Shown: positions 1 through 8,726, numbered from the stretch's first letter. The stretch is 64,000 nucleotides of DNA from Henriciella sp. (GCA_013214545.1 JABSQB010000007.1:1-64000); one strand, 5' to 3'. The notes: generated by a model from the letters alone, not told the origin. Program-made: numbers and translations.

Positions 1-378
1 TAGCGCTTTGAGCTCGTGACTGGCGCGGCTCTTCATATGCACCGGATTGTACCACCCAGCCCGCAGGATATGAGCGATGCCTCGCGCATCGGCCTTATCA
101 GTCTTGTTGCGCATTGCTTTGAGAGCAGCGGCGACTTTGCGGGTTTCCATGCAAACTGTTTCAAAGCCTTCCGCGGTCAGGCCGTGAAACAGCATTTGGC
201 TCATCGTGACAGCTTCCAAACCGATGCGCTCCACCGAGTAACCAGCAGAGCGAAGATGGCCCGCGATGTCAGCTACTTCACACGGCAGCTTTTTCTCTTC
301 GATGGTCCGGCCTTCACGGTCCAGTACACACATCGCAACTGATCTTAAGGATACATCCAATCCAACATAAACGGTCAT
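1..378 (-). CDS. IS110-family transposase, N-terminal part, cut by window edge
   Basis: The ORF track does not list this frame because it has no stop inside the window. Reading leftwards from the ATG at 378 gives 126 uninterrupted codons beginning MTVYVGLDVSLRS and ending HELKAL at base 1. The first acidic residue in GLDV, the Glu in GLEA near residue 55 and the KTDKADARGIA segment near residue 95 are the hallmarks of the DEDD (RuvC-like) catalytic domain of IS110/IS1111 transposases. The rest, including the C-terminal Tnp_20 domain with its catalytic serine, lies outside the window. It is followed upstream by a short non-coding stretch and then an unrelated HAD gene, so the element end lies between 379 and about 489. 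Confidence 0.88.
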   Translation of the reverse strand, partial: MTVYVGLDVSLRSVAMCVLDREGRTIEEKKLPCEVADIAGHLRSAGYSVERIGLEAVTMSQMLFHGLTAEGFETVCMETRKVAAALKAMRNKTDKADARGIAHILRAGWYNPVHMKSRASHELKAL

Positions 379-489
379 CGTCTTCTCCTTCCTATCCGCA
401 GCCCAATGCTGCGAACCTATCAGGAGCTCGACTGGCTAACAGTCCGCCCGATTACCCATGCTTTTGACCCAGAGCGGACATTGCAGCGC
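379..489 (-). ncRNA. Non-coding end of the IS110 element; candidate bridge RNA region
   Basis: These 111 bases separate the transposase start from the stop codon of the HAD gene. They can form three local stems: CGCAGC/GCTGCG at 397-413, GACTG/CAGTC at 430-444, and GTCCGC/GCGGAC at 442-479 enclosing a 26-nt loop (the last two share bases). IS110-group elements are known to carry a structured guide RNA in the non-coding end upstream of the recombinase gene. That this stretch encodes one is inference from position and pairing only, and it is short compared with described examples. Confidence 0.3.
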
Positions 490-1098
490 CTATAGCAACC
501 CCTCAGACACCAATCGCGCCTTGAAGCCCTCAGCGCCCTGAAAGTGGTGCGCTTTGAAACCGAAGGCTTCGGCGGCCTCGCAATTGCGCTCGCGGTCATC
601 GGTGAACAGGACGTCTGCCGGATCAGGGTGGCCCATGCGGGCATGGGTGATTTCGTAGATGCGGCGATCCGGTTTTGCGACTTTCTCCGCTCCCGAGACG
701 ACGACATCGCGCAACAATTTGATCATCGGGAAGGCATCAAACGTCTCTTGCGCCACTTCGTCCGGCAAGTTGGACAGGCCATAAAGCGGGACTTGTCGTT
801 CTTCCAGCGCCGCCATCAAAGGCGGCATCCCGGGTACATAGCCTTCAAACATGTCGAGCCAGCGGGTTTTCCAGGCGCGGATCTGCGCTTCGAAATGCGG
901 GAATTTGGCGATCAGTTGGTCGCCATTCTCAGCCATCGACACGCCGAGATCATGTTGCAAATGCCAGTCCATATTGCAGACATCGCGGACGAAGGCTTCT
1001 GCTTCGGATTCGGTCTCAAAAAAGTCGCGATACAGGCGTATCGGTTGCCAGTCGACAACCACATGACCAAGGTCGAAGAGGACGATGCGAGCGCTCAC
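490..1098 (-). CDS. HAD-superfamily hydrolase (subfamily IA, YihX-like)
   Basis: This 202-residue protein has the motif order of a haloacid-dehalogenase-like phosphatase. The nucleophile motif is FDLGHVVVDW at the N-terminus, motif II is the GLSNLP segment near residue 107, motif III is the Lys of AEKVAKPD near residue 140, and motif IV is LFTDDRERN near residue 166. The DLG-x-V form of motif I is typical of YihX-type sugar-phosphate phosphatases rather than of DxDGT enzymes. Length matches that family. It is probably cytosolic and acts on a small phosphorylated metabolite; the substrate cannot be read from sequence. It lies directly downstream of rpmJ on the same strand, 26 bases away, so the two may be co-transcribed. 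Confidence 0.85.
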   Translation of the reverse strand: MSARIVLFDLGHVVVDWQPIRLYRDFFETESEAEAFVRDVCNMDWHLQHDLGVSMAENGDQLIAKFPHFEAQIRAWKTRWLDMFEGYVPGMPPLMAALEERQVPLYGLSNLPDEVAQETFDAFPMIKLLRDVVVSGAEKVAKPDRRIYEITHARMGHPDPADVLFTDDRERNCEAAEAFGFKAHHFQGAEGFKARLVSEGLL

Positions 1099-1124
1099 GG
1101 GTCGCTCAGCTGTTCATATAAGGC

Positions 1125-1250
1125 TCAGCCCTGCTTTGCTTTAAAGCGTGGGTCCGTCTTATTGATGATATAGGTCCGGCCACGACGGCGAACGACCTTG
1201 CAGTCACGGTGGCGCGACTTGAGTGCTTTGATCGAGGATTTCACTTTCAT
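1125..1250 (-). CDS. rpmJ: 50S ribosomal protein L36 (41 residues, zinc-independent type)
   Basis: This gene is too short for the ORF track. From the ATG at 1250 it reads [16 protein letters not shown] and ends FKAKQG, exactly the 41-residue form of L36 found across Alphaproteobacteria. L36 is a small basic protein of the large ribosomal subunit near the peptidyl transferase region. Only one cysteine is present (in HRDCKVV), so the zinc-binding Cys3-His set of the longer-known 37-38 residue type is absent and the protein should not depend on zinc. The plus-strand ORF starting at 1198 overlaps it, which argues against that ORF's upstream start. Confidence 0.95.
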   Translation of the reverse strand: MKVKSSIKALKSRHRDCKVVRRRGRTYIINKTDPRFKAKQG

Positions 1251-1356
1251 GGCTTTGGCCCAAACGTTAGATCAGTTTTTACGAAAGCGCGGGACATACA
1301 CAGGCGGTCTGCCTGAGTCAATCACGGCTTACAGGCAAATGCGCAAAGGGGTGCGT

Positions 1357-2679
1357 ATGATGAGCGATCATATCTGGAAACGACGACTCTATGGCATCAT
1401 TGCTGGCGCCGCCCTGATCACGGCCTGCGCCGCCTCCCCGCAATCCCAGCAGCCGGACGTGAATCCGGTCGGGCCCGTCGGTGGCGGCAGCGCCAGTGTG
1501 CTCGCCCCGTTCAGCGCCTCCGGTCATGACGGAATGGATGCCTGGCGCGCGGACTTCGCGGCCCGGGCCGTCGCCGCTGGCCGCGATGTCGAAATCGTAC
1601 ACGCGACCCTGGCCGAGCTGCGCCCGCTCGATCTTTACCTTGCCGAAAATGTCGAGATTGCCCGCACTGATGTTGCGAGCCAGGCTGAATTCGCCAAGCC
1701 GATCTGGGACTATGTTGGCTCGGCTGTCACGACCGACCGCAAAACCAGAGGCGCCGCGCGGCTGGATGAGCTGACCGCGACCTTCGACCGGATCGAGGCG
1801 GCTTACGGCGTCGACCGCGAGGCGATTACGGCAATCTGGGCCATGGAGACCAATCTCGGCTCCTATATCGGCACATTCGATGCCGCGAACACGCTCGCCA
1901 ATATGGCCGTGGAGGGCCGCCGTCAGGCTTTTGCCGAGAGCGAACTGCTGGCCCTGATGAAGATGCAAGAAAACGGCTATGTCACCCGCGATCAGCTGGT
2001 TTCGGGCTGGGCCGGGGCGATGGGGCAGACGCAGTTTATGCCGTCCACCTTCCTGACCTATGCGGTCGACTTTGATGGCGATGGCCGCAAAGACCTGTGG
2101 AACAGCGCGGAGGATGCTTTGGCGTCTGCGGCGAATTATTTGCGGGCCTCGGGCTATCAGAAAGACATGCCCTGGGGCGTTGAGATCCTGGCACCGAGCG
2201 GGTTCGACTGGTCGCTCGCCGATGGCGAAGACCGGCGTCTGTCGACCTGGACGAGCTATGGCCTGTCGCCGATGACGGGCGGACCTTTTGGAGCGCCTGA
2301 GACCGCTTATGCCGAGCTATGGCTGCCAACCGGCGCGACCGGGCCGAAATACTTATTGTTCAAGAATTTCGACGTGTTCAAAACTTACAATCGCTCGGAC
2401 AGCTATGCGTTTTCGGTTGGTCTTTTGACAGATGGCGTTGCCGGAAAGCATGGCCCAGTCGCTATCTGGCCGACCGAGCTGGAATTGCTGACCCGCCGCG
2501 ACATCATGGTGCTGCAGGACAATCTCAACCGGCTTGGCTTTGATGCAGGTCCGGTCGACGGCATTGCCGGGCGCGGCACCAAAGGCGCCCTGCGCCGGTT
2601 CCAGAAAGCCAGCGCGATCGTTCCGGCTGACGGCTATCCTACCACGGTGGCGTTGCAGCAGGTCATGGCGGCCGATTAA
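1357..2679 (+). CDS. Lytic murein transglycosylase (MltB/SLT_2 type) lipoprotein with PG-binding domain
   Basis: The protein should cleave the MurNAc-GlcNAc bond of peptidoglycan with formation of 1,6-anhydro ends. From the ATG at 1357 (440 residues) it begins with a basic stretch and hydrophobic segment ending in ITACAAS, a lipobox-like site, so it is probably an outer-membrane lipoprotein. The SLT_2 domain follows with the catalytic glutamate in AIWAMETNLGS and the GAMGQTQFMPSTF and DFDGDGRKDLW signatures. The last 60 residues form a PG_binding_1 domain (LQDNLNRLGFDAGPVDGIAGRGT). I chose 1357 because AAAGGGG lies about six bases upstream; the longer ORF start at 1198 would overlap rpmJ. Its stop overlaps the convergent MFS gene by four bases. 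Confidence 0.9.
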   Translation: MMSDHIWKRRLYGIIAGAALITACAASPQSQQPDVNPVGPVGGGSASVLAPFSASGHDGMDAWRADFAARAVAAGRDVEIVHATLAELRPLDLYLAENVEIARTDVASQAEFAKPIWDYVGSAVTTDRKTRGAARLDELTATFDRIEAAYGVDREAITAIWAMETNLGSYIGTFDAANTLANMAVEGRRQAFAESELLALMKMQENGYVTRDQLVSGWAGAMGQTQFMPSTFLTYAVDFDGDGRKDLWNSAEDALASAANYLRASGYQKDMPWGVEILAPSGFDWSLADGEDRRLSTWTSYGLSPMTGGPFGAPETAYAELWLPTGATGPKYLLFKNFDVFKTYNRSDSYAFSVGLLTDGVAGKHGPVAIWPTELELLTRRDIMVLQDNLNRLGFDAGPVDGIAGRGTKGALRRFQKASAIVPADGYPTTVALQQVMAAD

Positions 2680-3956
2680 GCGAGGTCTTCGGCCTCACCA
2701 ACGCCCGGTTCAATCGCCTTCCAGGCAAACAGCGCCATCGCGACGAGCAGGCCGACGCAGATCCAGAATGGCAATGATGGGTCGACAAACTCGTACAGGA
2801 ACAGGCCAAATAACGGCGTGATGATGTAGCCCATGCCGTTGGCGGAGATGACCAGACCCGCGACATTGCCCTGAAGCTGCGGCGACACGGCAAGCGAGGC
2901 CCCGCTGGAAAAGCCCGGCCGTGTCAGGCCCTGACCGATGCCGAGGAAGAATTGCGCCAGGATCAGTGTGGCGAAATCCTGCGCTGGAATCAGGATCAAC
3001 GCCCCGATCAGCAGCGGGATACAGCCGGTAATCATCAGCGTCTTGTTCTTCAGCTTGAGCAGCGGGATCAGCACCAGCTGCGCCGTCATCACGGCCATCG
3101 CCCCGACCATAAAGGCCGGGCCGGTAAACACGGCGGCGCGTTCCGGTTGATCGGGCGGAATCTCGAGCTTGTCGATCACCGCAAAGACAAAGACCTGGGT
3201 CAATATCCCGGTGACCAGCGACAAAGTGACGGCAAAGGTTAGGAACGGCAGCACATTGCGCGAGCGCCACAATCCGATCGCGCCAGGAATCACTTCCACT
3301 GTGGTCGCATCCTGCACGGGCTCGCGATTCTCCGGCAGGAAGTTCCACAGTGCGATCGACATCACGCCGGCGAGGATGCAAGTGATCAGCATCGGGCTCA
3401 GAATGCCGAAATTCGCCACCAGCACCGCTGCGAAGGCGGGTCCGACAATCGTCCCGAAACTGAAGCCCGAGGTCACGAAAGCGATCTCGCTCTGGCGTTC
3501 TGAGGGTTCTGTCCGGTCGGCCACATAGGCCTGCGCCGCGGGGCTTGAACCGGATCCGATCAGGCCAAAGACAGACCGCGACAGAGCGAGGCAGGCAAAG
3601 ATCGCGAACGGCGCGGTGATAAACTCCGATACGGCTGCCCATGATGAGATGAGCAGCAGAAACATGGACACAGAATATCCGGCGAGGCCGAACGACGCGA
3701 TCCGGCGCCGACCAAAGCGGTTCGAGCGTTTGCCCCAGAATGGCGAGGAGAGTGACCAACACAGTGCTGACAACGAGAAGATCGCGCCAGCCATCCAATC
3801 CGGCAATGCCAGGGTTCGCGTCAGCGGCGGAATCACGGCCGCGATGAGCATCGTATTGCCAGCGCCAATCGCCATTAAAGAGAAGAACAAGATGAAAAAC
3901 GCCCCGCGCCGGTTCGGCTGAGGCGTTTGATCCCTAGTGCTCTCTGACTCGCTCAT
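2676..3956 (-). CDS. MFS transporter (DHA1-like exporter)
   Basis: A 426-residue integral inner-membrane protein with about twelve hydrophobic segments. The loop between helices 2 and 3 carries the MFS motif A variant FWGKRSNRFGRRR (about residues 73-85), and a SGFSFGTIVGPAFAA segment resembles motif C of drug/H+ antiporters, so export of a small molecule is the likely direction. An 18-residue hydrophilic tail precedes helix 1. The start at 3956 is preceded by AGGGCGC. Substrate is unknown. The gene converges on the lytic transglycosylase with a TTAA stop overlap. Confidence 0.85.
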   Translation of the reverse strand: MSESESTRDQTPQPNRRGAFFILFFSLMAIGAGNTMLIAAVIPPLTRTLALPDWMAGAIFSLSALCWSLSSPFWGKRSNRFGRRRIASFGLAGYSVSMFLLLISSWAAVSEFITAPFAIFACLALSRSVFGLIGSGSSPAAQAYVADRTEPSERQSEIAFVTSGFSFGTIVGPAFAAVLVANFGILSPMLITCILAGVMSIALWNFLPENREPVQDATTVEVIPGAIGLWRSRNVLPFLTFAVTLSLVTGILTQVFVFAVIDKLEIPPDQPERAAVFTGPAFMVGAMAVMTAQLVLIPLLKLKNKTLMITGCIPLLIGALILIPAQDFATLILAQFFLGIGQGLTRPGFSSGASLAVSPQLQGNVAGLVISANGMGYIITPLFGLFLYEFVDPSLPFWICVGLLVAMALFAWKAIEPGVGEAEDLA

Positions 3957-4099
3957 GCGCCCTGTTTGATCTCATCGGCGACAAAATCAAGGCCAGACGC
4001 CCCCTCTCCTCGCGGATATCTGTGCGCAAGCGCGGCGAAACGGGATTGAAAGGAAATCGCGCCATCGTGGGAGAGAATGAGAAAGACTGGATTGCCAGC

Positions 4100-4978
4100 A
4101 TGGTTCAACTGATCGGATTTGGAATTGTCCTCGCCATTGTCTCTGCCGCTTTGCTGGTCAGCGGCGGGCCCGCCGTCATGTCGGCTTTGCCATTTGAACT
4201 GGCTCTGATTGGCGGCGCAGCTTTCGGCACGCTCCTGATTGGCAATTCAACCTCGGTCGCCGTGGCCGCGATGCGCGGCTTTGGACAGGCGCTGCGCGGC
4301 GCCAAATGGTCGAAACAGGATTATGCCGGACTGCTCACCATGATGCATGAAATGCTTCGCCGGGCTCGGCGCGGCGGCATTGTCGCCATCGAGCAAGATA
4401 TTGAGTCGCCAGATGAGTCAGAGCTTTTTGCCTCCGAGCCACGCCTTCTCGCCGATCCGCATGCACCGGGTTTGATCTGTGACAGTTTCCGGTTGATCGC
4501 GCTCGACCCAGCGATGCGCCGTCAGACAGCGACCTATCTTCAGGACCGCGTTGGAGAGATTGTCGAAGAACGCCAGCGCGGGGTCACAGCCCTGCAAACA
4601 CTCGCGGACGCCTTGCCAGCCCTCGGCATCGTGGCGGCTGTGCTCGGTATCATCAAGACCATGGCGATGATTGATCAATCGACCGCAGTGCTCGGCGAGA
4701 TGATCGCCGCCGCCTTGCTTGGCACTTTCCTTGGCGTCTTCCTCGCCTATGGCCTGGTCGGGCCGATCGCCAACCGGTTCGGCCAGATCGTTGAGGAAGA
4801 AGCCGTCTATCTGGATACGATTGCCCGGATCATCACTGCCTATACGCAGGATACGGCGCCGCGCACAGCGATTGAAATGGCCCGCGCCGCTCTGCCGGTA
4901 CATGTACGACCTGACATGAGCCTGATCGACGAACAGTTGAGCGTGATCCGCCTCAGCACTGCGCGGCGGGCGGCTTAA
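4100..4978 (+). CDS. motA: Flagellar motor stator protein MotA
   Basis: MotA forms with MotB the proton-driven stator of the flagellar motor. From the ATG at 4100 the product has 292 residues, the normal length, and begins MVQLIGFGIVLAIVSAALL, a first transmembrane segment. Helices 3 and 4 are recognisable as LPALGIVAAVLGIIKTM and AALLGTFLGVFLAYGLVGPIANR, including the two conserved prolines, and a large charged cytoplasmic loop lies between helices 2 and 3. The ORF track start at 4022 adds 26 residues that MotA proteins do not have. No motB lies nearby; in Caulobacter too the two genes are unlinked. Confidence 0.9.
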   Translation: MVQLIGFGIVLAIVSAALLVSGGPAVMSALPFELALIGGAAFGTLLIGNSTSVAVAAMRGFGQALRGAKWSKQDYAGLLTMMHEMLRRARRGGIVAIEQDIESPDESELFASEPRLLADPHAPGLICDSFRLIALDPAMRRQTATYLQDRVGEIVEERQRGVTALQTLADALPALGIVAAVLGIIKTMAMIDQSTAVLGEMIAAALLGTFLGVFLAYGLVGPIANRFGQIVEEEAVYLDTIARIITAYTQDTAPRTAIEMARAALPVHVRPDMSLIDEQLSVIRLSTARRAA

Positions 4979-5092
4979 ACGCTAAGCATTTGCTACCGGG
5001 CCGCACCGAAATTTACCAAGTCAGATTAAACCGATAGCAAAAAGCCTTCGCCATAATGTGCGCATCTAGAGGTAATCCGTCAGGAGCCGCGT

Positions 5093-5506
5093 ATGAGCGA
5101 ACTGGTTAAATCGACTGAGCTGACTTTTACTCGGAAGTACTGGGCGCAAGGCCTGCCCGGGCAATTGGCCATGGGCCTGTCCGGCATTATCGCCGTGCTC
5201 GTCGCCTTGAAGACGATCACTTATGAGCCTGGCCTCGGTGCAACCTTCGCCTTTCAGGATCACTTCTTTCGGGTTCTGTCTTTCGCCGCTCTGACCGTCT
5301 GGACGACGTTTGCGATCGGTATCCGGCGCCGCGGCCCGGCTGCCATGATCACGCTGGGCTTTGCAATTTTTGTCGAGCTGATCCTGGCACCGATGCGCAA
5401 TGAAGTGTCGACAACGCTGGTCTCGACCAATTTCGGAATTGTGCTCGCTTATTGCGGGATGCAGCTCTACTGGCTCAATCTGGTGAAACAGCGCCTGCAG
5501 AAATAA
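5093..5506 (+). CDS. Four-helix membrane protein of unknown function
   Basis: I do not recognise this 137-residue protein. It has a hydrophilic N-terminus with SELVKSTELTFTRKYW, then four hydrophobic segments at about residues 28-44, 62-78, 83-99 and 110-128, and a short basic C-terminus (VKQRLQK). This suggests a small inner-membrane protein with both ends in the cytoplasm. The ATG at 5093 is preceded by CAGGAG at good spacing. It lies between motA and another unknown gene on the same strand, with 114 and 81 bases on either side, so it may have its own promoter. Confidence 0.65.
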   Translation: MSELVKSTELTFTRKYWAQGLPGQLAMGLSGIIAVLVALKTITYEPGLGATFAFQDHFFRVLSFAALTVWTTFAIGIRRRGPAAMITLGFAIFVELILAPMRNEVSTTLVSTNFGIVLAYCGMQLYWLNLVKQRLQK

Positions 5507-5587
5507 GTGCAGGCAAAACAGTCTAAACACTAGCATTCACCCCGAACGCGCCCTACTCTTACCGGAGGTTCAAAGGGGAGTTTGGGC

Positions 5588-6112
5588 TTGTCTCGTTTCG
5601 AAGATCTGATCTCGACCGTTGCGCACTATCAGGATTTGGCTGCGGAAAACTACACCCGCGTGCGGTCGCTGGCAGAGGAATTGCGCGCTGGTCTCTGCGC
5701 CCATATCGGGGCGATAGACGGGGTTTGCGTTCGCCTGGTTCCCCCTGCAGGTCCATTTGAACCCAAGGATTATGGCGATCAGGCTTTTTCCGTCCCACCA
5801 AAAGGGTTTCGGCCTCTGGGCGCCATCGTATTTGGTCTTGCTGTGCGGGTCTCTGTCGGGACCGACTGGATGCGCGTGGTGATGGAATGCCAGAAAATCG
5901 GCGACGAATTCATCGCCAATATTGTCGGCGGTGAAGAGTATCGCCTGTCCATCCCGCTAAAGGATAATGATCCGGAGCCCTTCTACGACCACATATACGA
6001 ACACGTCCTCGACTGGTTCAAAGCCCAGATCGAACGCTATGAAGCGGGCGATTATGGCACGCGCGAGATCGGATTCGATATCTCCCGCAAAAGCGACGAG
6101 GCGATGGCCTGA
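5588..6112 (+). CDS. Conserved hypothetical cytosolic protein
   Basis: A 174-residue soluble protein without signal peptide or membrane segments, starting MSRFEDLISTVAHYQDL. The ORF track starts at the TTG at 5582, but the Shine-Dalgarno AAGGGGAG ends about seven bases before the second TTG at 5588, so I choose that one. The N-terminal 40 residues look helical, the centre contains alternating hydrophobic strands (GAIVFGLAVRVSV, WMRVVMECQKIG), and the C-terminus is acidic. I cannot assign a function. It lies 23 bases upstream of the Na+/H+ antiporter gene and is probably co-transcribed with it. Confidence 0.65.
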   Translation: MSRFEDLISTVAHYQDLAAENYTRVRSLAEELRAGLCAHIGAIDGVCVRLVPPAGPFEPKDYGDQAFSVPPKGFRPLGAIVFGLAVRVSVGTDWMRVVMECQKIGDEFIANIVGGEEYRLSIPLKDNDPEPFYDHIYEHVLDWFKAQIERYEAGDYGTREIGFDISRKSDEAMA

Positions 6113-6135
6113 TCGGGCCGGGGCGGAGCGGGTAA

Positions 6136-8031
6136 ATGGACATAGGTCTTCTTCTGGCCGGCAGTGCGGGCAGCGATGTCATCTTTGCCTGCGCCATGAT
6201 CGGTGCGCTCGGCCTGGGCGCACAATGGCTCGCCTGGCGTCTGCAGGCCCCTGCGATTGTTCTGATGTCGCTGGCAGGCCTCGCGGTCGGGCCGCTTTGG
6301 TCGGTGATTTTTGGCGATCCACTTCTCAGCCCGCAGGCGACCTTTGGCGACGTCTTCAGACCGATCGTGTCGCTCGCGGTCGCCGTGATCCTGTTTGAAG
6401 GCGGCCTAGTCCTCAAGTTTGAAAACTTGCGTGAAGCCGGCGCCGCGGTGCGCCGCATGATCTTCATTGGCGGGCCGCTCGCCTGGATCATGGGCACGAT
6501 TGCAGCCTATTACGCTGCCGGTCTCGACTGGGCGAGCGCAGTTGTGTTTGCGGGTGTGATGGTGGTCACAGGGCCAACCGTGATCATGCCGCTGCTGCGC
6601 CAGTCCAAGCTAGGCGGACGGCCGGCGCAATTCCTCAAATGGGAAGGAATCGTCAACGATCCGATCGGCGCGCTGTTTGCGGTCGCAGCTTTTGAGTTCA
6701 TTCGCGTCGCCTCGCAGGGCCAGAGCCTGTTTGGCGCTGGTCTGTGGATCATCATGGCCGCCTGTTACGGCATCGTCCTCGGCGTGCTGTTCGGCTGGGC
6801 CATGGCCAAGGCGTTCCGCGAAGGCTGGACGCCGGAATATCTGAAAGCGCCGCTCATCCTGGCGACGATCATTCTTTGCTACACAATGGCTGAAATGTTC
6901 CAGAAAGAGATCGGCCTCGTCGCTGTAACCGCATATGGAATGACGCTCGGCAATTCGAAACTCGCCGGTCTGACGGAGCTGCAGAAGTTCAAGGAAGACA
7001 TTGCGATCCTGCTCGTGTCCGGGGTGTTCGTGATGCTGACCGCCGACCTGACGCCAGCGATTATTAGTCAGGCGATCAATTGGAACACGCTCGCATTCCT
7101 GCTGTGCATGCTATTCATCGTGCGCCCACTCTCGGTCTGGATCTCGACTTATGGGACGCTCAATCGCAAGGAAGCCATCCTGCTTGGCTGGATTGCGCCG
7201 CGCGGGATTGTAGCCGTTGCGGTCTCGGGCCTGTTCGGCTCGCTGCTGGTGGATCTGTCGCGCGAAGGCCGATTCTTCTTTGAAGGCGCCGATCAGATTA
7301 CCCCGCTCGCCTTCGCCATGGTGTTCACGACTGTTGTCCTGCACGGCTTTACCATCGGTCCTCTGTCGCGGGGCCTCGGGCTTGCGCGCAAGGAAAAGCC
7401 GGGCGTCCTGATGGTCGGCGCCAATGCCTGGAGCGTGCAGTTTGCCACGGCGCTGGAGAAGAGCGGCATCGACGTCATCGTCGCCGACAGCAATTATCGC
7501 CGCCTGAAATCCTCGCGCGATGCCGGGCTTGAGATCTTCATGGGCGAGGTCCTGTCAGAGGATGCCGAGATCAAGCTCGACCATGCCCGCTTCTCAACCG
7601 TCATCGCCTTGTCGACCAATGATTCCTATAATGCGCTGGTCTGTAGCCATTTCGCGCCGGAAGTCGGACGGCACATGGTCTACCAGCTGTCGATCAGCGA
7701 CGATGAGGAAAATGATGAGCGCGTGGTGAGCTCTAATGCGCGCGGACGTACTTTGATCCGCCGGGGGCGCACTTATGACAGTCTCATCCGGGACCAGTAT
7801 CGCGGCTGGGAGTTTGCTCGCACACCACTGACCGACAAATACTCGCTGGAGCAATTCCGAATGGATCGCCCAGGCGCGGACATTGTGGCTGAGCTGCGGC
7901 CCGACGGCACGCTGGTTCTGCTGGGCCCGAACCGCGAACCGCGGGGCGGCGATGGCACAATGCTGATCAGCTTTGCCCCAGCCCACAAAGACGAGCGCTC
8001 TAATCCAGAGCTGACCCCGCAGCCTGCTTAA
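6136..8031 (+). CDS. CPA1-family Na+/H+ antiporter with RCK (TrkA-N) domain
   Basis: The 631-residue protein has an N-terminal Na_H_Exchanger membrane domain of about 410 residues with twelve or more helices. It contains the ion-binding Asn-Asp pair in GIVNDPIGALFAV and the conserved segment IAPRGIVAVAVSGLFGS. The C-terminal third starts with VLMVGANAWSVQFATALEKSGIDVIVAD, a Rossmann-like TrkA-N/RCK nucleotide-binding domain, which suggests gating by NAD(H) or another ligand. Expected role is Na+(K+)/H+ exchange across the inner membrane and pH or salt homeostasis. The start is preceded by GGAGCGGG. Its stop overlaps the convergent metallopeptidase gene by four bases. Confidence 0.9.
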   Translation: MDIGLLLAGSAGSDVIFACAMIGALGLGAQWLAWRLQAPAIVLMSLAGLAVGPLWSVIFGDPLLSPQATFGDVFRPIVSLAVAVILFEGGLVLKFENLREAGAAVRRMIFIGGPLAWIMGTIAAYYAAGLDWASAVVFAGVMVVTGPTVIMPLLRQSKLGGRPAQFLKWEGIVNDPIGALFAVAAFEFIRVASQGQSLFGAGLWIIMAACYGIVLGVLFGWAMAKAFREGWTPEYLKAPLILATIILCYTMAEMFQKEIGLVAVTAYGMTLGNSKLAGLTELQKFKEDIAILLVSGVFVMLTADLTPAIISQAINWNTLAFLLCMLFIVRPLSVWISTYGTLNRKEAILLGWIAPRGIVAVAVSGLFGSLLVDLSREGRFFFEGADQITPLAFAMVFTTVVLHGFTIGPLSRGLGLARKEKPGVLMVGANAWSVQFATALEKSGIDVIVADSNYRRLKSSRDAGLEIFMGEVLSEDAEIKLDHARFSTVIALSTNDSYNALVCSHFAPEVGRHMVYQLSISDDEENDERVVSSNARGRTLIRRGRTYDSLIRDQYRGWEFARTPLTDKYSLEQFRMDRPGADIVAELRPDGTLVLLGPNREPRGGDGTMLISFAPAHKDERSNPELTPQPA

Positions 8032-8726
8032 GACGCTTGTACTGCGTGAAGGTCGCGGCCATTCGCGCGCAACCAAGCCCGCTCCCGCTTCCAGCTTGGC
8101 CGACATGTATGAACGTGCGCCCAAAAGGCTGCGCTGTGGTTCATTTCGAGCAGGTGTGCGCACTCATGCGCTGCAACATATTCCAGCACCTCAGGCGGTG
8201 CCATGATCAGGCGCCAGGAGAAAGCCAGACGCCCGTCTGACGTGCATGAGCCCCAACGAGAACGAGTATCTTTCACTGTGACCCGGCGCGCTTCGACCCC
8301 CAGCGTGTCGCAATAGCGAATCACTGCGCGGGTCAAATCGTCTTTGGCGGTCTTTTTCAGAAACCGCTCGACCCGGCGTCCCGTGGTCTCGGGCAGGCCT
8401 GGAACGGAGAGAATTTGCGGGTCGCCCTCAATCAGTTTTGCCAGCCGCCCAGAGCCCTCCAGAGAGATACGGCAGTCTTCGCCGCGCAGCTTGAAAAGGC
8501 CCCCATCCTGGAGCAGGACATGGTCGGGAAGTGCCTGTAAATGTTCAGCAATCCAGTCAATCCGGTCGCGTGCAAACTCAGCCGCCTCACCGATCTTTCG
8601 CTTGCTTGGCGCAACGGCGACGGCTTCGCGATTGCGTTCATCGAGACGCAAAATCAAGCGACGCGCTTTCGGGTTCACTTCGAGACGAACGTGAACAGTC
8701 TGGCCACATTTTGTAACCAACGCCAT
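8028..8726 (-). CDS. YgjP-like metallopeptidase (DUF45/WLM clan)
   Basis: The product is about 232 residues from the ATG at 8726, or 240 from the ATG at 8750; both have acceptable ribosome-binding sequences, so the start is open. The C-terminal half has the zinc-dependent motif VAAHECAHLLEMNHSAAFW, an HExxH with a downstream His, as well as DTRSRWGSCTSDGRLAFSWRL, which is diagnostic for the YgjP/DUF45 family. The ORF track extends it to 9212 through the divergent lipoprotein gene, which is not credible. It is presumably cytosolic; substrates are unknown. It is divergent from the lipoprotein gene at 8815. Confidence 0.85.
   Translation of the reverse strand: MALVTKCGQTVHVRLEVNPKARRLILRLDERNREAVAVAPSKRKIGEAAEFARDRIDWIAEHLQALPDHVLLQDGGLFKLRGEDCRISLEGSGRLAKLIEGDPQILSVPGLPETTGRRVERFLKKTAKDDLTRAVIRYCDTLGVEARRVTVKDTRSRWGSCTSDGRLAFSWRLIMAPPEVLEYVAAHECAHLLEMNHSAAFWAHVHTCRPSWKRERAWLRANGRDLHAVQAS

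Noticed and set aside
544-1173. 209-codon plus-strand ORF opposite the HAD phosphatase
   Set aside because: It is the antisense shadow of a gene with complete HAD motifs and also overlaps rpmJ; no domain is recognisable in it.
2710-3798. 362-codon minus-strand ORF in another frame of the MFS gene
   Set aside because: It is rich in Arg, Gly and Asp and has no transmembrane pattern; the overlapping frame is a typical MFS transporter.
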